In this document: piece after piece, positions 1-12,300 of the stretch
Layout of the letters: the number at the start of each line of letters is the position of its first letter
Position numbering within the stretch: the stretch's first letter is position 1
Assembly: GCA_964030475.1 (NCBI GenBank)
Contig: CAXIPT010000013.1
Coordinates: 1,244,216 to 1,308,215 of the forward strand
Direction of reading: 5' to 3'
DNA: 64,000 nt
Source: Tethya wilhelma
Taxonomy: Eukaryota > Porifera > Demospongiae > Tethyida > Tethyidae
Notes under the pieces: model-generated
Seen by the model: the letters and a program-made list of their open reading frames with translations, nothing else
The model's database searches: none
What the model was told of the DNA's origin: nothing
Program-made: the position numbers and the translations under genes

Positions 1-1551
1 TTGTTGGAGCTGGAACCGATGGAGCCAGTGTCAACATTGGGGAACAAAATGGTATGAGAGGCACTATACAACGGTCACTACCTTGGTTGATGTGGGTATG
101 GTGCTATGTACACCGATTAGAACTTGCGTGCAAAGATGCCATGACAAGTAAGCTCTTTAAAGATATTGCAGAGATGCTATTAAGACTGTACTACCTCTAT
201 GAGAAGTCTGCTAAGAAGTCTAGGGAATTGCTAGATATTGTTCATGATCTTAGTGAAGTTTTTGATTTTTCTAAGGGAGGAGACCTACCTGTTAGAGCAG
301 CAGGCAGTCGATGGATCACTTATAAACATCGAGCTCTCCAGCGAGTTGTTGACAGATTTGGTGCATATCTCAACCATCTTACGACGCTTTCTCAAGATAG
401 CTCAACTAAGAGTGAAGACAAAGCACGGCTAACTGGTTACATTCTAAAATGGAGTCAGGCTAGGATTCTGATAGGGTGTGCACTTTATGTGGACATTCTG
501 AAGCCACCTTCAATGCTAAGTCTAACCTTGCAAGATGACAATCTTGATTTGGTGCTTGGAATAAAAAACATCCTCAAGACCATCAAAGCCCTTAAAGCTC
601 TAGCTAGTCAAGATCCTTTGCAGTGGGATACTGTTAAACTTGTGTGCAACAGGATTATGGATGATGAAAGTGGAAATAAGCAGTACCAGGGAGCTAGTCT
701 GAAGGGATACAGCCCTACCACTTTGGAAAGCTGTAAAGCACAAGCTGTTTCTGATTTGAAGATGTTGGACCAACAAATAAGAGATAGTCTGACATCCAGT
801 TATTGAGGAGTATTTTGGTTTTCATTGATACACAAGGGTGGCAGTCCAACACTGATTCTGACAGCAATGAAGATAATGTATTAGAAGAAATCAAGTCAGC
901 GGTGGAGTGCATCATTTCAACATTTAGGTGTCAACATTTCTACTATTCAGGATGAGTTTGAAGAAGTTGTTGGAGGTACATCTCTCTTGACAAAATGTGC
1001 TACCAGAAAGTATGGTATAAGCTACATGTCTCACCTGATTCTACTAAGTGGCCAAATGTGCTCCTACTTTGTGAACTTGCGTTTAGCCTACCTTTTTCAA
1101 GTGGCCGAGTTGAGAGAATATTTTCATCATTAAAGCTAGTAAAGACAGACAGAAGGACAAGACTGAGCAATTCCACTCTTTGTGATCTTGTAGTCAACCA
1201 AAGTACCAGGCAACCATACAAAATTCGAAACACAGCCTCTCCTTCCTCAACAACAGAAGAAAAAGATGAAGTCTTGGCTTTGGATGACTGGGACAATTGG
1301 TTTAATGATGAGAGAGAATCAAATTCTGAAGAAGTAGAAATGCTTACTTCATAACTTAAATTCACTGTTATCCATTATTGTCACTTTTTCTAACTATATA
1401 CGTACATGTATGTTACAATTAAAATTTAATGTGTATTATTTGACTTTTTTTACTATTAAATTATGACTGGCCAACTTTCAAATTGACTGATCAAAATTTA
1501 GAGTAGCCAGACATTTGTCTGGTTGTGTGAAAAAAATTATAATCTACTCTG
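1..1551 (+). mobile_element. hAT DNA transposon, 3' part
   Basis: After the transposase stop, about 200 A+T-rich bases end in CTACTCTG at 1544-1551. Immediately after that, homology to the TTAA element at 42255-43259 starts abruptly. I infer that 1551 is the right end of the hAT element, inserted into an older TTAA element. The terminal CTACTCTG is the same as the right end of the hAT-like MITE at 41833-43939. The left end is outside the window. Confidence 0.5.
3..1354 (+). pseudogene. hAT-family transposase, 5'-truncated and frameshifted
   Basis: An open frame enters from the left edge (frame from base 3; GTDGASVN and VHRLELACKDA motifs) and stops at 804-806. A second frame at 995-1354 carries the hAT C-terminal dimerisation signature LPFSSGRVERIFSSLK followed by a TRLSNSTLCDLV stretch. 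The two parts lie in different frames with about 190 untranslatable bases between them, so this copy looks inactive. The pattern resembles the ZNF862/KIAA1586-like hAT group. An intron between the parts is possible, but I saw no convincing splice pair. The N-terminal zinc finger and the first catalytic Asp would lie left of the window. Confidence 0.8.
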
Positions 1552-2169
1552 CTGTGACTTCGAAGCTTGGTGGGCGTGTCCAACCAAGCGTGTGTTGAGT
1601 GTGATTGACTTTTGACCTCTGACCTTTGACCCCTCTGCCACCTAGGTGAGCTCAAAGTGAGTCTGTACAGGAAAAGTTGAATTTGACAGGGCTGTATAAA
1701 GTCCATTTTTCTTCCCTGGTGGAGAGGAGAGAAAGGCAGTGAGGTATGTGAGCTTGTAGGGTGTTTGTGTGTCTTGAATATCATGTTGAGTTTTTGACTG
1801 GGTAGGACTCAGTTTTCCTGTTTACCTGTTATACATTTTGTGAGAGAATGTGGTTGTCAAAAGTGTATACATAGTACAAAAAGCCTTCTACAGACTTGAT
1901 GAGCAGTTTTTTGCTTTTTTCAACATACATTTTTTTGTCCATCTGTTGTCTTTCAAGCCGCCTGGTAGTTGTTACCTGTGAGTGAGTGGCAATGGCAGAA
2001 AAATACATTTTAGAGAGCAACTAAATTTGACCTTTGACCCTTTTGAGCAATAATCAGCCATTTTGAGACCAAATCCTCTCGGCTTTGAGATAGTATCAAG
2101 AGTTTCTATGAGCCTATGAATATCATTACTGTTTTAGTTTGATCCCCGCCCACTCAAAAACCTCTAACC
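1552..2169 (-). mobile_element. Right part of a TTAA-flanked DNA element (family H)
   Basis: This stretch is an inverted, diverged copy of 42255-42860. It ends in a terminal inverted repeat containing GCCCACTCAAAAACCTCTAA, directly followed by TTAA at 2170-2173. The matching copy at 42255 has TTAA on both sides. No convincing protein: the reading frames here are shadows. TTAA duplications are made by piggyBac and Kolobok elements, and I cannot choose between them. Confidence 0.65.
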
Positions 2170-2230
2170 TTAAAAGAGTTGATTGAGGTGACATTTACGA
2201 TTTCCTGTGGTAAGTTATTCCATAATAATT

Positions 2231-3268
2231 CCCAGTACGGTAGTACTGGGTACATAGGAATGGCACGGATGGCCCATTAGCGCAATACAAATATTCACAC
2301 AAATAACTTCGCAAAAACTGAGCGCTTGACACTAAAAGGCTTCTCAAACTACTATTTAGCTCTTTCTCTCTCTAATGAGCACAAAAACATGGCCTAAAAC
2401 CATCGCTGAAGTACCAAACTAAAGTATGCCAAACCTCCATCTTCTTCTTATTCTTCTTCTATCTTCTCACGCCATACCTCAAAGACCATTCACTTTTAGA
2501 AGCTGATTCTTGAACGAACAAACTTGGTTTCTTTGTCTTCAATCGCTTTTGCCATCGGTTTTTTGTGTCTCTCATTGAGTCGCTAGATACAAAGAGAAAA
2601 GCGCCTTCTCCATATGGCGGCCATTAATTTCTAAACTCATGCATTATTCATAAGCTAGCTTAACGACCCTTTCCATATCCAAGTGCGCGTTATTTGGAAT
2701 CTATTGCAAACATGCAGTGCCCCAAGTTCTGTCCTCTTCTGTGTTCAGTTCTTCAGTAGGGAAGTTATCTGTAGCTAACAAGACACACATATAATTGACA
2801 TAAATCACATTCAGCTTGGGATTTCAGAGTTTCAGCTGTCTGAAAGGCATGACTCAGTACTGCATGTAGGGTTCACTGGTCAGCCTCAGGCTGGCCCGCG
2901 AGACTAAGTTCAGTGTTGGCATTGCGAGTTCTCTACTCAGGCTAACGACTAAATTCAACTGGTATTATAAATAATTATTCAAAAAAAAATGGAACAAACA
3001 AGTACAAAAAACATTAGAAATGTAATGCAAACATAGGAATGACCAAATCGTAAAAAAGTGAGCAAACAAGATAGGAATGGTTGTAAGATTGAGCAAGTTC
3101 ATTCCTGTGTCTACAATGTCATTGAGCTCAGTAGGGATATGAACATAAGGTGACACAGTGAAATGAACTCGCTCAATCTTACAACCATTCCTATCTTGTT
3201 TGCTCACTTTTTTACGATTTGGCCATTCCTATGTTTGCATTACATTTCTAATGTTTTTTGTACTTGTT
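2231..3268 (-). mobile_element. Composite repeat R1, full-length copy
   Basis: Three blocks in fixed order. B (2231-2704) opens with the 20-base hairpin CCCAGTACGGTAGTACTGGG and holds a TTC-rich tract. C (2705-2960) contains GTTCAGTTCTTCAGTAGGGA. A (2997-3268) is a 272-bp near-perfect palindrome bounded by AACAAGTAC and GTACTTGTT. The same B-C-A order recurs in other copies. No protein is encoded and no target duplication could be read. Confidence 0.75.
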
Positions 3269-3319
3269 ATTATAGAAACAGTACTTGGGGGGAAAAGAGT
3301 ACAAGTATTGATTTGTGCA

Positions 3320-3540
3320 GGAACAGCTGCAACTTCCAACGTTAGCTGCACGAAGGTCAAATCTAAAGCTTTGTACTCTTTACAGTTATGTTCATGGGTA
3401 TGCAGTTCCCCCTTTCACACTTAACTTCAGGTCCTCAAATGACCACTCAGTCCGCAGCCATTACTTAACCTTTTGCTCACACGCAGGAGAGACTCATAGT
3501 CGCTGTCCCACGATCTGCAACACACCTTACAGGCAAACTT
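3320..3540 (+). pseudogene. LINE reverse transcriptase C-terminal fragment
   Basis: The plus frame carries LPTLAARRSNLKLCTLY, which matches the region downstream of the RT domain in CR1/L2-type LINEs. It stops after a short stretch. It faces the minus-strand LINE fragment at 3560-3985, so the two pieces are rearranged relative to each other. Confidence 0.5.
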
Positions 3541-3559
3541 CTGCACCCTCTCAAGAGTT

Positions 3560-3985
3560 TATTTGTCCTTTTTAAGACAGATCTGGCAAGCATATTCTAG
3601 GTGTGGTCGAACAATTGAAAGGTATAGTGTCTTGATAGTTTGTTTATCCGCATAGCAGTAAAATTGTCTAAATAACATGCCAACCAGCTTTCTCGCTTTA
3701 TGTATTCAATGTGCTTAGACCAGGACAAGTCTGATTAAATTGTTAGGCCAAGGTATTTTTTATATAATCCACAAATTCTATGTGTTGTCCTTTAAGTAGA
3801 AGAGAAGCCATTGGCTGGATCGAATTTCTTCTACAAGTCATGACCATAGCTTCAAATTTCTTCGGGTTAAATGTCAGATAATGATTTTCAATCCACCCAT
3901 CAAGAATGCTGATGTTATTTTGGAAATCATCATGGGTAGAGAGGGGTGTGTACATCAGAATATCGTCAGCATAAAGGACCAACCT
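3560..3985 (-). pseudogene. LINE reverse transcriptase fragment with YADD
   Basis: The minus frame shows VLYADDILMY, the RT catalytic YADD box (motif C), then a WIENHYLTFNPKK stretch typical of CR1/L2-like LINE RT. Downstream the frame is broken, but the motif pattern (LSWSKHIEYI, then a LYLSIVRPH-like stretch) continues to about 3560. It is truncated at both ends. Confidence 0.65.
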
Positions 3986-4373
3986 TCCTTCCTATAGCTG
4001 ACAAACTTGAATGCGATTTCCAAACAAAAGGCATTCAGCCAGCTTTAATTGTACAGTGCAACTTGACTTCATCTGAACTACGTCCTTTTATACTCGTTTG
4101 GTGCCTAAAAGCTATTTTAACTAAGAAAATCTATAGGCATTTTAAAACTCTGGTATAAAATACTGTACTTGAATGTAGCCATTTTGATGTAGGTAAAGGT
4201 CGTCAACAGACCACGTGGTTTGCATGCATATGATGCGCATGCGCATCCGGCCAGTGTACTTGAAAGCAGTAGCTCATGCTTTTTGTAGAGACTGACCAGT
4301 CTCTGAAAGCTTATACTCCATTGCAATTGAGCACCTTAGTGTTAAAAAAAGTGAACATGCAAACAAAACTTAG

Positions 4374-4728
4374 TATAGTAAAAAATTAGCAGTGTAGGAA
4401 TTAATGGGCAATGCTGTAAAAAGGAAGGAAACAAGGCTGGGACTTTAAATTTCGGCACATGACTATAATATACTTCATTTTTATTTCCAAGCTCACATAG
4501 GTTACTTTAGTCTAGCTCGATAGACTAAGGTTACCTGTATACCTTCTAATTTAAACCATGACTTAATTGGAATCAGAATTTAATCATGATTCTATATGAT
4601 AGAGACCACGGAAATGAAAAGGTCATGTGCCGAAATTTAAAGTCCCAGCCTTGTTTAATTTCTTTTTACAGCATTGCCCATTCCTTCACTGCTAATTTTT
4701 ATGAAATTTTTACTATACCTGTGTAATA
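4374..4728. mobile_element. MITE, family D (TIR about 85 bp)
   Basis: Left and right arms (4374-4465 and 4625-4728) are inverted copies sharing GGGCAATGCTGTAAAAAG and AAATTTCGGCACATGAC. The termini read TATAGTAAAAA and its complement. A diverged copy encloses 20382-21152. No coding capacity. Confidence 0.7.
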
Positions 4729-4788
4729 ATCATGTGTGATTGCGAGTTAATTTGCCATATGCTCTACGTTTAAAAAGATGATGTTCGA

Positions 4789-5267
4789 CAGGGTTGCATT
4801 TAGAAAATCGAGTGAGAGGGGGCAAAAATTAACCAAAGAAACAGAAACTAAGCGGGGCAGATGGAACGCATGTAGTGTGTTCCGATGTGAGTGGCACTAA
4901 GTCCTAAGGAGGGTCCAATTTTGAATTCAGGGACTTGTGAGATTGATTCTTCTGTGTATTCTCTATCCGCTCATTGTGTAGCTACACAATGCCATTTTCT
5001 TGGATGAAGTTAATTGATAAAGACTATATAGAGATTGCATAAAGGACTTAATTGGACAGCTATAAGCTTGTCAAATCTGATGACAGTGGTTATAGCTATA
5101 GAGATAAAGAATGCTCCATTAGTGAATATAGACAGAGAGCTGTTTAGACAATGTGATTGAATCACACAATGCCATACTGTATTCAATAAGTGTTGAAACT
5201 CAAGAGGGGCACTTGGTTTTCAAGGGGGGGCAAATGCCCCCGCCCGCCCCTGCTAAATGCAACCCTG
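4789..5267. mobile_element. hAT-like MITE with CAGGGTTGCATTTAG termini
   Basis: A 479-bp element bounded by CAGGGTTGCATTTAG and CTAAATGCAACCCTG, followed inward by G-rich and C-rich tracts. A CAGGG start is typical of hAT elements, but I could not find a clean 8-bp target duplication. Confidence 0.55.
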
Positions 5268-5330
5268 TTTGATCAGTAAACCCTTTTGAATTCAAGTGTC
5301 ATTGGGTAGATAGGGCGAGTACAGGTACAT

Positions 5331-6976
5331 GGGTCATTCCATTTCGATTCAACAACATTTCGCAAGTGACCTCCTTGAAATTCCACCGAACTTGGTACAG
5401 TTGTAGTGTGTAATAAGACATTATTCAGAATAAAATATTAGGCCCTCAATTTCTATGGCTTCTGAGTAATGGGTATTCAAAAATCAAGCTTTTTCGTAGA
5501 TTTTGCTCTACACCTTAGCCTTGATACAGCTATAACTCTCTAATAAAGCTTCGATAGGACAAATGTTTAGTACCATCATGTTGCCCATAAAATTCCCTTT
5601 CAGATGAAATATTGTATGGCTTCATCCGATTAAGTGGTCAGAGAACTACTATTACTTCAATTTGACCTATGACCTTTCTGAAAAAGTGCTGACTCATTTT
5701 TTTTTATTTTCAAACATTACCATTCTTAGGCATTAAACTACTGTTTGACCGAGTTTGGTTATGGGGTCTCAATGGGCTCAACTACTAAGTGATAGGAGAC
5801 TGTTAGGGCTGCATGCAAAAGTTACTAAATCCATTTCGTACAAAGTAATAATGCTTGCTACTTGGACTACTAGCTTTTAGAACACCTACTCTATTCAAAT
5901 TATGGTACTTCCCATCCCACTCCCATCTGGGTGGGGTCATATCCCTCGTAGATCCTTCAATCCCCCAATCTAGACTCAAGCTAGCCATGCATGGGATCCG
6001 GCTGCTCCATGCTGTAGTTAGGTATTAATAACATGTTTGTTTCAACTCAGTAAAAAGATTATTTTTTCTCGAAAAGGTAAATTTCTTATTTGAACAGGCT
6101 TATTGGGTTATGAAGATGCTGCGGCAACAAAATTAGCCCAAACCTGATTAATTTCACTGAGCTTACACGCAAAACATAACCATGCATGCACGAACTAATT
6201 AATTATTAAAATTAATGCAATGGGATTAACAGACAAAAATAAAATGAGACAGCAACTTACTATCATTGAAACAGGTTTACAAGTCCAAGGATTGTTGTAT
6301 ATACTCTAACAATTAGGGAACAGAAAAGAGTGGTTTGGGGGGTGGGGGTTGGGGTGGGAGTGGGAGGGATTAAGGGATCCATAAGGGATAGGATTAAGGT
6401 GGAGAGGGGCATAATTTAAGTACAGCATGTGTTTTGAAGGCTACAAGTCAAAGTAAGAGGTCAGTCTTTCTTTGTACATAATGATTTTCACTGTTGTACG
6501 CAACCACCTAACAACCTCCCATCATTTAGTAGTATCTATTTTCCGAGACCCCATAACCAAACTCGGTCAAACAGTAGTTTAATACCTAAGAATGGTAATG
6601 TTTGAAAATAAACAAAAATTTGAGTTAGCACTTTTTCAGAAAGGTCATAGGTCAAATTGAAGTTCTCTAACCACTTGATCGGATGAAGCCATACAATATT
6701 TCATCTGAAAGGGAATTTTATGGGCAACATGATGGTACTAAACATTTCTCCTATCGAAGCTTTACTAGAAGGTTATGGCTGTATCAAGGCTAAAATGTAG
6801 AGCAAATCTCCGAAAAAGCTTGATTTTTGAATACCCATTACTCAGAAGCCATAGAAGTTGAGGGCCTAATATTTTATTTTGAATAATGTCTTATTACACA
6901 CTACAACTGTATCAAGTTTGGTGGAATTTCAAGGAGGTCACTTGCGAAATGTTGTTAAATCGAAATGGAATGACCC
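5331..6976. mobile_element. Long-TIR DNA element, family G (arms about 435 bp)
   Basis: Arms 5331-5770 and 6545-6976 are near-perfect inverted copies starting GGGTCATTCCATTTCGATT. They are flanked by the 4-bp duplication ACAT (5327-5330, 6977-6980). The roughly 770-bp interior holds no convincing gene. Arms this long are unusual for a MITE; the superfamily is unassigned. Confidence 0.75.
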
Positions 6977-6980
6977 ACAT

Positions 6981-7655
6981 ATAGAGTCTAGAACTGAATT
7001 CTTTACACTGTACGCTTAAACACTGTACTATTAAGTATTTACATTTTGAGTGACAAAAAAACTTATTACAGTAATAATTTATACACCAATAACAATGAAC
7101 CAAAAATAAGCATAACTGAATGAAAATAGGGGAAATGATCACAAATTTGTGTGAGATAACATCACAGGCAGAAAGTCTGCCAGTTATACAGTATACAATC
7201 CGCTGAGGTGATTGCTAATTCAATTTATAACAATTAAAATTACTTATTAGCTGACAGCTTGAAGTAAATGAATCGTATCACTGTTATCAAACACAATCGA
7301 CAATGCTTTAGATTCACTCTGTCTGATCTCTGATAGGATAGCAGCATCTTGAATACATAAAATAAAGTAATCCTGTTATAAAAACAAAGAAAATGACATA
7401 TTAGTTAATCTAGAGGTGATACAGCAAGTAATGGTTAGACTGACTCTGAATCAATTACTTTTGCATGCATACACTAATGCAGCAAACGCAAAAGCAAGAA
7501 TATTGTAGATGTAAAACTATAATCAATCTGCTAAACACATACTAGAAACTTAATTTCATGCTAGAATCCTGTACCACAACCATTCGCCAGCTGATACCAT
7601 TATTTTTGATAATTTGAGAGTTTTAAGACTGTTTCACAAATATCTAGGTGTTATA
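6981..7655. other. A+T-rich stretch without recognisable feature
   Basis: Single-copy within the window. Reading frames are short and lack motifs; I see no gene or repeat here. Confidence 0.4.
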
Positions 7656-7659
7656 TTGT

Positions 7660-8160
7660 TATCTGATCTTTTCTAGTTCATGTATCCGTTGGAAAGCCAG
7701 AAAAGTTCTTGGGCTTTTTTTATATAGGAGCTATACACAGGCACTAGCAGTAAACTACTTCTTGAACTGTATCAATCTGTAGTGAGACCTCATCTCAAAC
7801 ATGCCAATAGTTTAGAATCTGCACCTTTGAAGGATATTGAAAGCATAGTTGTCTAAAAATTTGTGTTAAGACTTGCTGCACAATGGTGGGATAGAACTGG
7901 ATGAGCTTCAATTGCTAAAGTTATTTTTGAAAAATACTACACTGTCAGTTAAACTTAATATGCATGATACTTAAAATGGTTATTAGTCTTTTGCATTTTC
8001 TAATCTGCTTATGCCATCTACATCCACTACTACCAGTTAGAACTGTCAGTGTTTATATGAACACGCCTTTGCCAATACTAACTTTACTATTTCCTCTCAT
8101 TCATGCCAAGCATAATAACATGAAACTCTTCAACATGCAGAAGATATTTAACATTTGATA
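7660..8160 (+). pseudogene. Decayed LINE RT fragment (CR1/L2-like)
   Basis: Across shifting plus frames one can read KARKVLGLLYRSYT, then LLELYQSVVRPHLK, then FVLRLAAQWWD. This is the usual order downstream of the YADD box in CR1/L2-type LINEs. Stops and frameshifts interrupt it, so it is an old relic. Confidence 0.55.
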
Positions 8161-8502
8161 ATGTATGACATTTCAAAACCTCTTTATGTATATTATCAAA
8201 AGTCCATAACCCGCCTAGAAAAGGGGAGGAGTATGCAATGGTAGTATTGCATAGTAGTGAATGTGAAATTTTGATTAGTGTGGGTGTAGTTGTCTAGTAA
8301 TGAAACTATTAAATATACTTTAATCTTAATATGGAAGAATGATGTAATAGTTCACGCTAAGTTTAGTTGCACAGCTGTTCTGGATCATTCACATGCACAA
8401 GATCTTGGGCAAAGCTAGCTTTGTATACTACCTAGAAAGTGGCGCCTAGGCAAAGCCTGCCCTTTCAGCAAGTCACTGACTAATAACTGAGCGAACCAAA
8501 CN
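8161..8502. other. Non-coding stretch before an N
   Basis: No gene or repeat recognised. It ends at an ambiguous base (8502) directly before an R1 copy, so the junction may be an assembly join. Confidence 0.35.
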
Positions 8503-9215
8503 ATAATATCAGTATAATACAGTTTTTAGCCTGAGCCGGCAGAGAACTTGATCCCGGCTACAGTACAGTCATGCCTTTTACACAGTTGAAACACTGAAAT
8601 CCGAAGTTGAATCTGATATATATGTGTCTTGTTAGCTATAGATAACTTCCCTACTGAAGAACTGAACACAGAGAACGAGAAAATAGGACAGAGCTAAGCT
8701 TGGAGTACTGCTTGTGACGGGCATCTTGCAATAAATTCCAAATAACGCGCACTTGAATATGGAAAGGGTCGTTAAGCTAGCTAGCTTATGAATAATTTAT
8801 GGTTTACAAATAATGGTTGCCATACAGAGAAAGCGCTTTTCGTCTTGTATTGAGCCACTCGACGAGTGACACAGAAAACCGATGCCAAAAGCGAATGAAG
8901 ACCAACATACCAAGTTTATTCGTTCAAGAATTAGCTTCTATAAGTGTACAGTCTTCGAGAAAAGCCGTGACATAACAGAAGAAGAAGAAGAAGATGGAGA
9001 AAACTGGAGGTTTGGCATATTTTAGTTTGATACTTTAGCGATGGTTTTAGGCCATGTTTTTGGGCTTGTTAGAAAGAGAATGAACTAAATAGTAGCTTGA
9101 GAAGCCTTTTAGTGCCAAGCGCCCGGTTTTTGCAGAGTTATTTGCGTGAATATTTGTATTGTGCTAATGGCCATCCGTGCCATTCCTATGTACCCAGTAC
9201 TACCGTACTGGGAAT
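8503..9215 (+). mobile_element. R1 copy lacking block A
   Basis: Block C (8503-8735) and block B (8736-9215) in plus orientation, with a GAA-rich tract near 8980 and the terminal hairpin at 9192-9211. The start is cut by the N at 8502, so block A may be missing because of assembly. Confidence 0.7.
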
Positions 9216-9457
9216 ATTCGCGTTTGACACCCACTTAACTTACACAGAATTTGACATCATTCAGTCAAAATGCCTATGCAATACTTATATGTATGTTGTT
9301 TTGTACTCTTACTAATACACTCTTGCTGCTACAAGAAACATCCAACTCTGACTCACTTGACAGCTATTAGCTACTGGCTTTTCCCAAAATTAGCAAAAAC
9401 GTTGCATGAGGCTACTACACTACTAAAGCAAACATAAGTACATTGCCAGCATACAAT

Positions 9458-10108
9458 GAAAGCACCTACGGTGCATAAGCCTCAGCGCAAACTAAATCAA
9501 CAAAACTATACAAAATCATGAATGTGATCGGGCACTGAGTACTGAGACCACTAATACAACAAGGCCCAGCCACCTGGTCAATCTCAAACTCCAACATAAA
9601 ATATGGATTTATATAGTGAGCTTTGGCCAGCCAAGTCATTATTCTCAGTTTAGCCAGTGAATGCTGGTAAAACTGTGATGACCAAATGATGTCTTACACA
9701 GTGACCCAGGAATCTGGTGCTAAGTAAGGAGTACAGTGGTGTTCTGGCACAGACAAAACACACACAACCAAGTGTATAGCTCAGTTACTTACCTGTCCAA
9801 GCAGAAGACAAGTGAGACAGCCTATAAGCCAACTGAGGCAAGCACAATGCAGTCTATGCTTTACTGCATTCCTAGATAACGCACACTATACGTGATGGGT
9901 GTGGTCTCGAAGCTAAGAAGCTAAAAAGCGCTCAAAGAAGCACAAAAGCGTCAGATCTCAGACTTCGATTTATGAACGTAAGTACCTTCTATTTTGACTC
10001 TTGAGCTGCCGTTCTTCAGATTATCCAGTAACAGACACACACACACACACACACACAAAACGACTACCGTAACCCTCTGTACGTGCTATGCACGCGCTGA
10101 GGCTTAAT
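9458..10108. mobile_element. Family F element, copy 1
   Basis: It opens with the small hairpin GCACCTACGGTGC followed by ATAAGCCTCAGCGC and closes with GCGCTGAGGCTTA. An internal CA-repeat (about 10030-10058) precedes ACGACTACCGTAACCCT. The layout matches the copy at 46471-47285. Target duplication unclear. Confidence 0.55.
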
Positions 10109-10660
10109 AAGCTAACTGGTAAGGCACACAGCAATGTGCTAAACACTCTAAGCAAACAAGGACATGACAGCACATCAAAGAATGGAACAAATATAACAAT
10201 TCTTAATCAATTATAATTCTAAGGCACAAGTGGCAAAAGAACACTAACTAACTTAACCTTTGTGAAATCGAGAAGAAGTTTGAAGAAAGAAACTAATTGT
10301 GAAAATGATGGTCGTTTTTCTGGTGTAGAATTCCAACACAACAAGAGGAGGAAATACCTGCAAACAAATTGAATCACATGGTTTAGAGTCTAATTATGAA
10401 TTAATCACACAAGTAGGTTGTAGGGGCTAATTACACGAGGTATATGGAAAATCGTATAGCTCAAGCAAGCTGCAAAATTACTTATCTTTGTATCCAGCCA
10501 ACTAAAAACTCAAGTTCTATTAGTTACAACATAGGAGAGCTATTGAGCTACAAATTAGCTGTTTAACACTATTCTTTTTCACTAAACTAGGGAGAATACA
10601 GGCTGTAAAGAGAATGTAGACAGTGACAACAACAGAATTGGCCTAAGATAAATGACACCT
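10109..10660. other. Gene-free A+T-rich stretch
   Basis: No motif-bearing reading frame and no repeat shared with the rest of the window was seen. Confidence 0.35.
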
Positions 10661-10667
10661 AGACACT

Positions 10668-10793
10668 AGTTGCTACAAGTAAACTTAACTACAGATTCAT
10701 TCGTATTCCAACCAAAAAGTGCGATAGAGTAGTTGCTACAAGTAAACTTAACTACAGATTCATTCGTATTCCAACCAAAAAGTGCGATAGAGT
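10668..10793. repeat. Tandem duplication, 2 x 63 bp
   Basis: The unit starting AGTTGCTACAAGTAAACTT occurs twice back to back (10668 and 10731), identical as far as I can read. Confidence 0.85.
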
Positions 10794-11032
10794 AGTTGGG
10801 ACCAATCTTTCAAAAAAGAAGTGTAGCACAGGTAGAACATTATTTTAAGCTTATGAGTCTGCAGTTACTTGCTGCACTTAATTCTGTCAGGACATAGCTC
10901 AAAACGAGCGCTGCTCTCCATTCTGCTTTCACTGACTTGCTACGACATATTTTTTAAAAAAAATTTAGTCTAGTGTTGTTACTATGTAGTGGTTTCTAAG
11001 GATGTGATAATTAAGTCGTTGAAAGTCGTCAA

Positions 11033-11234
11033 AAGTTTTGTAGCACACTTTAGATCAGCACTATATTTGCAGTTGATTATGAGTTGACTTCAAAAGCAAA
11101 ATTGATTTGGTTAGAATTGATCTAGTGAGAAGTTGATTGACAACAATATTGATCTTGTGCAAAGTTGAACTAATACAAGTTGATCACATGGGAGTTGATC
11201 TCGCGAAAATTGATCTCGTGTGCGCAACCCAGTC
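11033..11234. repeat. Family K arm (GTTGAT-rich), solo copy
   Basis: About 200 bases nearly identical to 19163-19361, the right arm of the K element. It is built from irregularly spaced TTGATC or GTTGAT words and ends near CTCGTGTGCGCAACCC. No matching left arm was found here. Confidence 0.7.
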
Positions 11235-11420
11235 ACTTTGAGGTGAAGTTAGCAGCTTTGAGTAGACCAGTCTGACCTCCAGTAATACCTCAACCCTTTC
11301 TCTGCTTGTCACCAACCATATTTCACCTCAGCTGGCCGTTCTGTAGCAGCCACAAAAGATTTCACTCTGATCTGCCACGTGTACAAATTATTATCTACTC
11401 GCGTTCAATACTAAATAAAC

Positions 11421-11451
11421 NNNNNNNNNNNNNNNNNNNNNNNNNNNNNNN
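11421..11451. other. Assembly gap (31 N)
   Basis: A run of N; reading frames crossing it are meaningless. Confidence 1.
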
Positions 11452-11782
11452 AAAATATTATCTACGAGGAAAAGCAACACTAACACTGTCTTCTTGAAGT
11501 CTTCCGAAGTTTCTTTGAAGCGCTGGAGTATCTTTTCAGAGTCTTGAACAGCTCCTAGGGTAATATGAAGGGGAAAACCGAGGGAAATATACATATTGCC
11601 CTCGGTTTTCTCCTTGCTCACGTTTCTTCACGTTATACACCATGAAAAAATGTGTTAATACTATGGCTTCCCGGGATACAAATAATTGTGGATACTCCAT
11701 TTTTGGAGAGTGCCCAAAATCACTGTTTTTCTAGTGTCTTTAGCTTTTAATAGCGCTTCTAGCCAGTTATTAGTAAACTATA

Positions 11783-12300
11783 GAAGTATAAAAAAAATTG
11801 GAAATGTAATAAGAACACAGGAATGGCCAAATTTTAAAAAAAGTGAGCAAACAAATAGGAATGGTTGTCAGTTGAGTGAGCTTGGAGTTTATCCCAATGT
11901 GTCTCAGTTTATGTTCATATCCCTAGCTCAATGACATAGTGGACACAGGAATGAACTCCTAGCTCACTCAACTGACAACCATTCCTATCTTGTTTGCTCA
12001 CTATTTTACGATTTGGCCATTCCTATGCTCTTATTACATTTCTAATGTTTTTATACCTTCTTGTTTTATTTTTTCTTTAATATATCAATGAGGTAACCTA
12101 ACATTTGTACCTACTGCACTGTAAATGGTCTAAGACAATGATACAGTCCAAACTGTTCCTATTTTGTGACTATAGTTTAGTATAGCTTTATTCCAAATAA
12201 CACACACATGTCTGTGTGGAAAGGGTCGTCAATTTCATTTCTCTACTAGCTAATGAATAATTCACGAGTATAGAAATGAATGGCTACCACTCAGATATGT
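11783..12300 (+). mobile_element. Degraded R1 copy (palindrome A plus B start)
   Basis: A diverged A palindrome (11783-12061) is followed by the first about 110 bases of block B (12190-12300). The rest of B is missing. Confidence 0.6.

Noticed and set aside
1000..1365. 121-codon minus frame opposite the hAT C-terminus
   Set aside because: Antisense shadow of the LPFSSGRVERIFSSLK coding frame.
1491..2020. Two minus-strand frames of 97 and 63 codons
   Set aside because: They fall in the non-coding part of the TTAA element; the matching copy at 42255 does not preserve them as a gene.
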